The notes beneath the pieces were generated by a model. It was not told the origin of the DNA. It did not search any database and was given only the letters and a program-made list of their open reading frames with translations. Source: Typha latifolia (lineage: Eukaryota > Streptophyta > Magnoliopsida > Poales > Typhaceae). From it: a stretch of DNA of 64,000 bases. The stretch's first letter is position 1. Every line of letters starts with the position of its first letter. The position numbers and the translations under genes are program-made. The stretch covers positions 15,759,188 through 15,823,187 of the forward strand of contig CM034101.1 of NCBI GenBank assembly GCA_019914945.1, read 5' to 3'. Below, piece by piece: positions 58,401-64,000 of this stretch.

Positions 58401-61305
58401 ATATACATTCTCGTAGATAATATTAAATGGCAAAATTCTACTTAATTCTTTCTATCCATAGATTATAGTACACCTAACGATATGACTTGCACCATATAAC
58501 AAAGAACTGTGACACAAATTTCAAGTGCATATAAGTATATAACTCCAATTTCTACTGCCGATATGGTTGCTCATGTTTTAATAGGTGAGCTTACTTAACC
58601 AAAATTAGTCTTGTTAAAATAGGATGAAGAACCAAGGATAAGATGGAACCATCTTCTGCACTGATGATACCTTTTACTAGAATTGGCAAGCTTGTTATAT
58701 ATCTGAGCCATTATATGTCCTGAAAATGTCAGATGCTAGTTAAAAATCAAAATCATAAAATATGGATCTAATAAGTTTAGTAGTATAAATATTTTCCTAA
58801 ACAAGTTCCGAGCATTTAAGTCTAATTAGAAAACTAACAAACACATCAAGAAGTATGACTCCCAGAAGAGATCAATGGGGAACCTACAGTCCTAATTTTC
58901 TACATTTATAATTGCCACATAGACGTTCCCATGACTAAAATTTAAAGATACATGGAATATTAAGAAGGACCTAAAGTCTCATATGCAAATGATTCAAGGT
59001 CAGAACCTCCATTCTGCAATGAAGAAATTATTTCATAAATATTAAAAAAAATAAAAACGGTTGAAAGTACCAAACAAGCTCTCTTTATTCGACAAGCTGA
59101 TGGCTATAGCAATGTGACAATCATAAATCTCTGTAGAACCTCCTTTCCTTCACTCCATATGAATGAGCTTCAATTTAATGTATAAGATCTTGTCGATGGC
59201 TTTAGCAATGTGACAATCACCAATCCCAATTTAATTTCATTAAATGAGAAGTCAAATTAGTCGACAATTTGTCAGATTTACACCCAAAGTGCTCCTAATA
59301 CTGAATTTAAGCAACATATTAACTTGCAACAAGAGAACATGGATCAAATGATAGTCTACTATGACTTGTTAATGAGAAACATCAAGCACACTCGCCATGG
59401 AAACGATTTTGAGGGAAACAACGGCGAGGAAGCGATTGGGGAAGTGGAGGGAGTTAGGGGCGAGGAAGGGGATAACGTTGTCCTTGGAGATGTAGAGGTG
59501 GGAGGAGATGGTGGTAGTGGCAGAGAAGACAGCAAGCAGAGGGAGAAGAAGGAGAGGGACTCATCAGAGTTGATGCAGACCAGGGTGATATGATCGGGGT
59601 AGGAGGACACATGGCAAAAGAGGAAGGACACCATAGAGCCTTAATGGTGATTGAGTGTGGTCTTTTGGATGAATGGATAGGTTAGGTTAGGGGGTTTTGG
59701 CTTTTTATATTTAAGCTGGTAAATGATAATCTGATATCTAGATCCGATTTTGACTAACTTATATAAAACCATATCCGAAACCAGATCCTTTTTTTCTTCT
59801 AAATCTCTATTTGTGTCTGGATCCGAGATTGTAGTCAAATTTGCAGCCGTAATTTGGTCTGATCCAGGTACGGCTTTAGGTTGGGTCAAACTTGATCTAA
59901 CCCATTTTCACCCCTATAAGTAGCTCATGAACCCACAACCTTTTAAATAACAATTTTTGTTTGATGCTCTTGTGATCCTTTTTGCATGGAAGACCATATA
60001 ATTTACCATATTTGCCATTTATCTCCTGCTCAATTTTATGGCAATATTTTTCTTCTTTTTGTGATCAGGTGTGGTATAGTTTATAGAATTTAGATAGTGC
60101 AAGTATTATAAATATTATCCTCTTACTTCTACATGTTTATGTTTTTTTTAACTCAAGTTCTTGGAATCTTATAGTTAATAGTGCATGGAAATGTTTGGTC
60201 TATGTGAATGCAGTTAGACATGCTAATTTATGTTTAGAAACTCATTGGATTAATTTCCTTTTATTTGTTCATACTTTGTGACACACATAGACTAACAGCT
60301 ACACATCATGCTGCTTCAGTAATCTATGTTGTTGACCTTCAAAAAGCTGGTTACTACCAAAAATGCCATGATCCAGATTGTAGAGGTCTGTAAGCTACCA
60401 CGTTCAATGGTTCAACCCTTTACTCAATTTATTTATATACTTAAAATCCAATGGTTGCATTAGGTTACCGTTCACCCTTGCGCCCATTACCACTGGATGT
60501 GACACCTGATTGTATGGCCATTCAAGATTCAACTGAATCAGAAAACTGCAGGAAGGTTTTGGATATTAATTTTGATCCTCAACTTGATAGTGATGAGATG
60601 CAGCAGTATATGTGTAATGATGAGATGGTCACTGACAGCTGCAAGAAGGAATACAGCTGGTGGCAAGAAGCTGTAAGATATGCTGACTGTATTGAGAAAA
60701 TGGGAGATTCGCCTAAGTTATACAAGCTGGTGAGTTTATCCTAGCTTATTATATTTCATTTTTTCCTCCATTTGTAGCTCAAGCTTGATAATTTCTTAGC
60801 AACGTATCTGCTAATGTACAATGTCCAGTGCTTTTATAGTATATTTACCCTTATTCGTGTTTCCTATGTAGGTTAAACTGCTTTTATTGATAGTACTTGT
60901 TGGTTGAACTTTATTAGTAGTTATTACATAATAACATATAATTTTCAAGATGGACTACCATTTTTCCCTTTGTGATGAAACCACTATGATCTGATGATTC
61001 TGATATGAGTAGTTTTGAAATTCTGGCACTTTGTGTTTTCATCTCCTTTCTAGTTATGTCTTGTGGCTTTAAACTTTTCTTTTTCTTATTTGTCTCTAAA
61101 AATTACATCTCTTTCTTTGTACTTTTGTTGCTAAGCATTTGATAGAATCTTCTTCAAAGAGTAGAACTTCATATCTTTTGGCATAATGTGCTTTCTTTTT
61201 CTTACCCTTTACTATACTTGGCAGGATGACGGCATTGGTGATGATTTCGAATGGTGGATGGATGCAGAGAAGTTTGCTTCACAGATTGAAGGACAAATTG
61301 ATTGA
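45740..61305 (+). CDS. PRIMPOL: PrimPol: DNA primase-polymerase, 14 exons
   Basis: Exons: 45740-45809, 45899-46041, 46722-46891, 46983-47129, 47355-47406, 48387-48561, 49730-49812, 50475-50687, 51535-51651, 52482-52617, 57612-57719, 60320-60385, 60464-60729 and 61225-61305. They join to 608 residues. PrimPol is an archaeo-eukaryotic primase-polymerase that reprimes DNA synthesis past lesions. Motif I is Asp203-x-Glu205 in YFDLEFD. Motif II is EKFSRHLII (Ser256-x-His258). Motif III is Asp316 in [13 protein letters not shown]. The zinc module is Cys460, His467, Cys487 and Cys492, with x6, x19 and x4 spacing identical to human PrimPol as I recall it. [15 protein letters not shown] block precedes the core. 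The C terminus has two WW-x-[ED]-A-type repeats (559-571 and 592-604). Intron 10 (4,994 bp) and intron 11 (2,600 bp) are enlarged by transposons. All junctions are GT-AG and in phase. Confidence 0.93.
52361..52398. repeat. (AT)19 microsatellite in PRIMPOL intron 9
   Basis: A pure AT run upstream of the exon 10 acceptor at 52480-52481. Confidence 0.95.
52741..55640 (-). mobile_element. Ty3/gypsy retrotransposon body, antisense in PRIMPOL intron 10
   Basis: On the minus strand the order is gag, protease, RT, RNase H, then the start of integrase. Gag at about 55611-54833 has a [26 protein letters not shown] stretch and a knuckle CYKCQSYGH whose last Cys is lost. The protease has an [12 protein letters not shown] site (54829-54632). 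RT has YFDD at 53718-53729 and the conserved flanks. RNase H has [16 protein letters not shown] and [24 protein letters not shown] text (53435-52926). The linker [15 protein letters not shown] leads toward integrase and stops near 52747. Stops and frameshifts are frequent. Integrase and both LTRs are absent, so it is dead. Boundaries are approximate. Confidence 0.85.
55672..56433. mobile_element. Non-autonomous hAT-type transposon with 8-bp target duplication
   Basis: The 746-bp element runs from TAGGGCTGTCAGGC (starting 55680) to GTTTACACCCCTA (ending 56425). It is flanked by identical octamers GCGTCGTC at 55672-55679 and 56426-56433. The TAGGGNTG ends plus an 8-bp duplication define the hAT superfamily. 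Next to both ends lie long GAGC/GCTC-rich subterminal arrays (for example GGCTCGGCTCGGGC and its complement) that can pair into a hairpin. The interior (about 55900-56250) is C-rich CACCCTCACCTACC-type and GCC-rich sequence without transposase. It inserted at the edge of the gypsy-derived DNA. Confidence 0.88.
58057..59916. mobile_element. Older hAT-like element in PRIMPOL intron 11
   Basis: The left end reads TAAGGGTGAAAATAGATTCG. The right end reads CCATTTTCACCCCTA, whose complement TAGGGGTGAAAATGG matches the left end at 13 of 15 positions. The flanking octamers are TAGGTTGC (58049-58056) and TAAGTAGC (59917-59924), 6 of 8 identical. Subterminal GGATC/GATCC-type blocks occur at both sides. 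No transposase was found. An internal GGAG/GAGG-rich patch (59400-59620) may be a captured host fragment. A partial tandem repeat GATGGCT(A/T)TAGCAATGTGACAATCA occurs at about 59099 and 59196. It could instead be two abutting elements. Confidence 0.5.
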
Positions 61306-62841
61306 TATGTGATGGCTGAGAATATATCTCACTTAATGCTCCGAATGTTTGTCCCCTGCAGGTCTAATCTTTCTTGTCAGAAAAGGGTTTTCGTAATGGT
61401 TATTAATAAATTCTCCAATTAGGGTTATAGTGTTTGAAGTATGATATTTGCATTTTTTTGGACAACTCAGTGTTTTGCCAACAAACAAGCTCAGAATGGA
61501 TGCATGCAATCAGATGGGGATGACATATTATGGTGTGAATTTGTCCTGACCCATATGGCGATCGCTTCTACCAAGTTATGTAGCACTTTACCAGCTTGGT
61601 GGCTGATCGGCCACAAAGTTTATTTTGCAGAGCACCTTAAGGTGAATCTTGCTCCTTAGCGCACAAGGTAAATTTTATAACCAGTTGTTTTAGTGACAAA
61701 GCTCCTCCAGTCCCAGTTATGTCCAAATTGGGATCAAGATTAGCATCAAACCATACTAAAGCTTCCACAACTTTTAAGCGACTGGTTGATTGGTCTTATA
61801 GCAGTGAGGTTATATGTGAGCTACCTTAAGTTCAACCCATAATTTTCTGTCAAAATTTGTTGGTTTCATCAATATCAGAGGGTGCAGCTAGCAGATACTT
61901 TAGCAACAGGGATACTTACGATTTCTTGGCAGAGATCACATCCATGATTAAGGATGGTATTCTAGTGTACGGAGGAAGTTACTGTCTTTTCAGTTGCCGA
62001 TAGCCTCTTCTGGCCCCATGTTTCTTGCTTAATATTTCAGTTTGTGCTTCTCTGCTTGCAGTCACTTGCATGTGCAACTTGGTTGATGATATACATGTCC
62101 ACAGATAAAAATTATCAGTTGCAGGTGCAGAGTTGACGCATCTTCAAACAAAGTGCCAAGCTTCCAGACAATCAGCATAGAAATCTAAGTCAAAATATGA
62201 GCAAAAAGAGCGGCCACATGAAGAAAACCCGATACAGGTCTATCCCATGGCCCATTACACGCGTGTTGGGAGTAAAGATGGGTCAATCCAGTGCATATGT
62301 ATATATGATGCTCAGCGCTAAAAAAGACTCCGGTTGAAACACCAAGGCATAACTGCGATTTATGAATGACTTATCCAACACATTACGGGTGGCAGCAGCT
62401 AGTGGGATCGATACTTCTTTGCTTGCAACAGATATGGTTTTAGAACTTAGACGGAGACTGCGAAGACATGGACTGAGATCCTCTCGATCTTTTTTCGTAT
62501 CAGGGCTGGGGGAAGGAGTCTAAATCAAAATATTTTTCGGGGCGCTCCTCATAGAGAATCCGTAGCCTGCTGAACCTTCAACCAAGAGAACAGAGCTGAG
62601 CTTGAAACAATTCCCGCTTTACCGCTTTTGCCCCTCCCTATCTGACCAATATGGATGGTATTTGTCATATATGTGCAAGAAAATATTTTACAAGGCCGGT
62701 GTTTCTACTCTTCCTTTGTTAACGATGGTCTTCTTCTTTTTTTTGAAAAAGAAAAATTAAATTACTTAATCACCACGGTTACAAGTACAATAGCTTTATT
62801 AGCCTTTGCAGTAAGTATGAGAGATAGCACAGTATGGTATG
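61306..62841. other. PRIMPOL 3' region and intergenic DNA
   Basis: The first few hundred bases are the presumed PRIMPOL 3' untranslated region. The rest has no supported gene. An open frame at 61441-61659 shows no family features. Confidence 0.5.
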
Positions 62842-63277
62842 GCTGTCATTAAGGGCCAGCAGTCCACCAAGATACAGACTAGGGAGGCTTGTGGACCCCT
62901 TTAATAGAGTTAACCGGCAGCAGCGAGTTACAGGAGATGATAAGGTGAGAAAACCTATGATTAAAGATAAATCCAACCCCACCATGCAGGAAGGGCTCCA
63001 AGTCAGTATTAAGCTTAATAAAGCCTGGTGGAGGCGATTCCCAGTGGATAAAGAGATTTACAGCAGAGTAAGAGAAGGTGGTTTGTACCGAGCCCCCGTA
63101 GCAGCTTCCTTGGTCGAGTTGAAGACAACGCCATTCCTTAACCTTCCAAATATTCAAGAGAACCGCAACAATGAGTGAATGGAGCATGGCTCTCTGGGGG
63201 TTGGAAAGGTTTCCAACGCGAAGAGCCATTTGTCCATTCACCCAATCCGAGATAGGGCAGTCAATATTCCATAGCAC
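62842..63277 (-). mobile_element. LINE fragment: RNase H-like domain start
   Basis: The minus-strand frame contains a Trp/Leu-rich linker and then PPPGFIKLNTD, followed by GGVGFIFNHR. This is the hallmark start of the reverse-transcriptase-associated RNase H (RVT_3) domain of plant LINEs. The first Asp of the KLNTD motif is kept, but the Gly-rich strand after it is disrupted and the domain ends early. It is an inactive remnant and a different LINE segment from the one at 5.8-7.2 kb. Confidence 0.65.
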
Positions 63278-64000
63278 TTTCAGTGTTAACGATGAAGTCA
63301 GGAGAAATTAGATGTGGACCATCCATTTTGTGACGACCCAGACAAGCATCCTACCTTCTACTGTCAGACATATCACGTGTCACGTGGAGCTGAATTAAGT
63401 CAAACCATCCATTAGGTATTTTATTTTATTTTTCGTCACCAGCTAGCCAACCTCTGTTTTTGAGGTGATATACTGGCTAGCCGTTGAAAACCTCAGCATT
63501 CGAATTCAAAGTTCATAAATGCAATATAAACGGTTGTCTAGAATCACGTGATAATCCTTATATATAGAGATAGATTTGGTTGCGTAGACAGTAGGGTGTC
63601 TGACAGGTCTAGTTCTAAACAACTAGAACTTTTCTGCCTAAACAGCTAAAGACAAACTTTATATACTTCCAAGCTCGGGTTATGGAAAGGAACCGAAAAG
63701 AAGGTATCAACAACAACTGGTTTTATTACGGAACAGCTCATGATGTTCATATCAATCTATTATGCGTCTCTGTATCTAGCATTGGGTAGACCTCATATAA
63801 TAACTGTCCTAATTCTACCGTATCTTTTGTTTCATTTTTTCTAGAACAATCACAAAAACTTTTTGAATTATAGATCTACTACCAGAAATTCAATGCGTAA
63901 TCTCAGCATTCAATGTGTATTCCTGAATAATCTAATTTTTCAATTATTCTCATTGATTAATTCACGTATTATCAAGCCAATAACTAAGAGGACAGAAAAC
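63278..64000. other. Intergenic DNA at the right edge
   Basis: AT-rich. No gene or element end was recognised. Confidence 0.5.

Noticed and set aside
59324..59634. Opposite-strand frames in the intron 11 element
   Set aside because: They are Gly/Glu-rich or Ser/Pro-rich translations of a purine-rich patch. I kept this only as a possible captured fragment, not as a gene.

Overview
This window is nuclear DNA from a flowering plant. The genes are split by GT-AG introns (two are GC-AG), the intergenic DNA is AT-rich, dinucleotide and trinucleotide microsatellites are common, and LINE, Ty3/gypsy, copia-like LTR and hAT-type remnants are present. The protein families (CIPK, OVATE, HIPP, FAX, DUF21/CBS) are plant types. 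A monocot is my best guess from overall gene style, but the species cannot be fixed from sequence alone. All gene models below were built by hand from reading frame, splice sites and recalled family sequence; no search was run.

Left part (1-22 kb). A possible terminal exon of an unidentified minus-strand gene lies at the very start, followed by a small two-helix membrane protein (2104-2451) and a decayed LINE (about 5.8-7.2 kb). A complete 14-exon CBL-interacting protein kinase of the CIPK9/CIPK3/CIPK23 group (10344-15171, +) converges on a complete 8-exon TatD-family metal-dependent hydrolase (15663-18871, -). The TatD start codon abuts a 60-bp TC/GA microsatellite. Each of these two genes has one GC-AG intron. 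A probable copia-type LTR (from 19515) follows; it carries a 54-bp tandem repeat built on the palindrome GCGTTCGAACGC.

Middle part (22-35 kb). Two single-exon OVATE family proteins of different subtypes (22442-23095 and 30486-31199, both +) flank a truncated heavy-metal-associated isoprenylated protein remnant (HIPP, 27396-27622, -) and a small hAT-like element. Then come a 4-exon plastid FATTY ACID EXPORT-type protein resembling FAX4 (31868-32602, -) and a 2-exon unknown basic protein (33314-33859, -).

Right part (35-64 kb). A 13-exon DUF21/CBS-pair membrane protein of the CNNM/CorC group (35189-43157, -) stands head-to-head with PRIMPOL (45740-61305, +), a 14-exon gene for the primase-polymerase that reprimes stalled replication forks. 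PRIMPOL spans 15.6 kb mainly because intron 10 holds an antisense Ty3/gypsy body plus a hAT-type element with a perfect 8-bp target duplication, and intron 11 holds a second, older hAT-like element. All PRIMPOL metal ligands and zinc ligands are intact. Its C terminus shows a repeated WW-x-[ED]-A-x-[RK]-[YF]-A-x-x-I-E motif that may correspond to the two RPA-binding motifs of vertebrate PrimPol. A LINE RNase H fragment lies near the right edge.

The genes form no operon or pathway: they are independent plant loci for Ca2+ signalling, nucleic-acid metabolism, transcriptional repression, lipid export and ion homeostasis. I found no convincing new multi-gene system. The most interesting items are the PRIMPOL C-terminal repeat, the GC-AG introns, the microsatellite at the TatD start codon and the hAT-type insertions.
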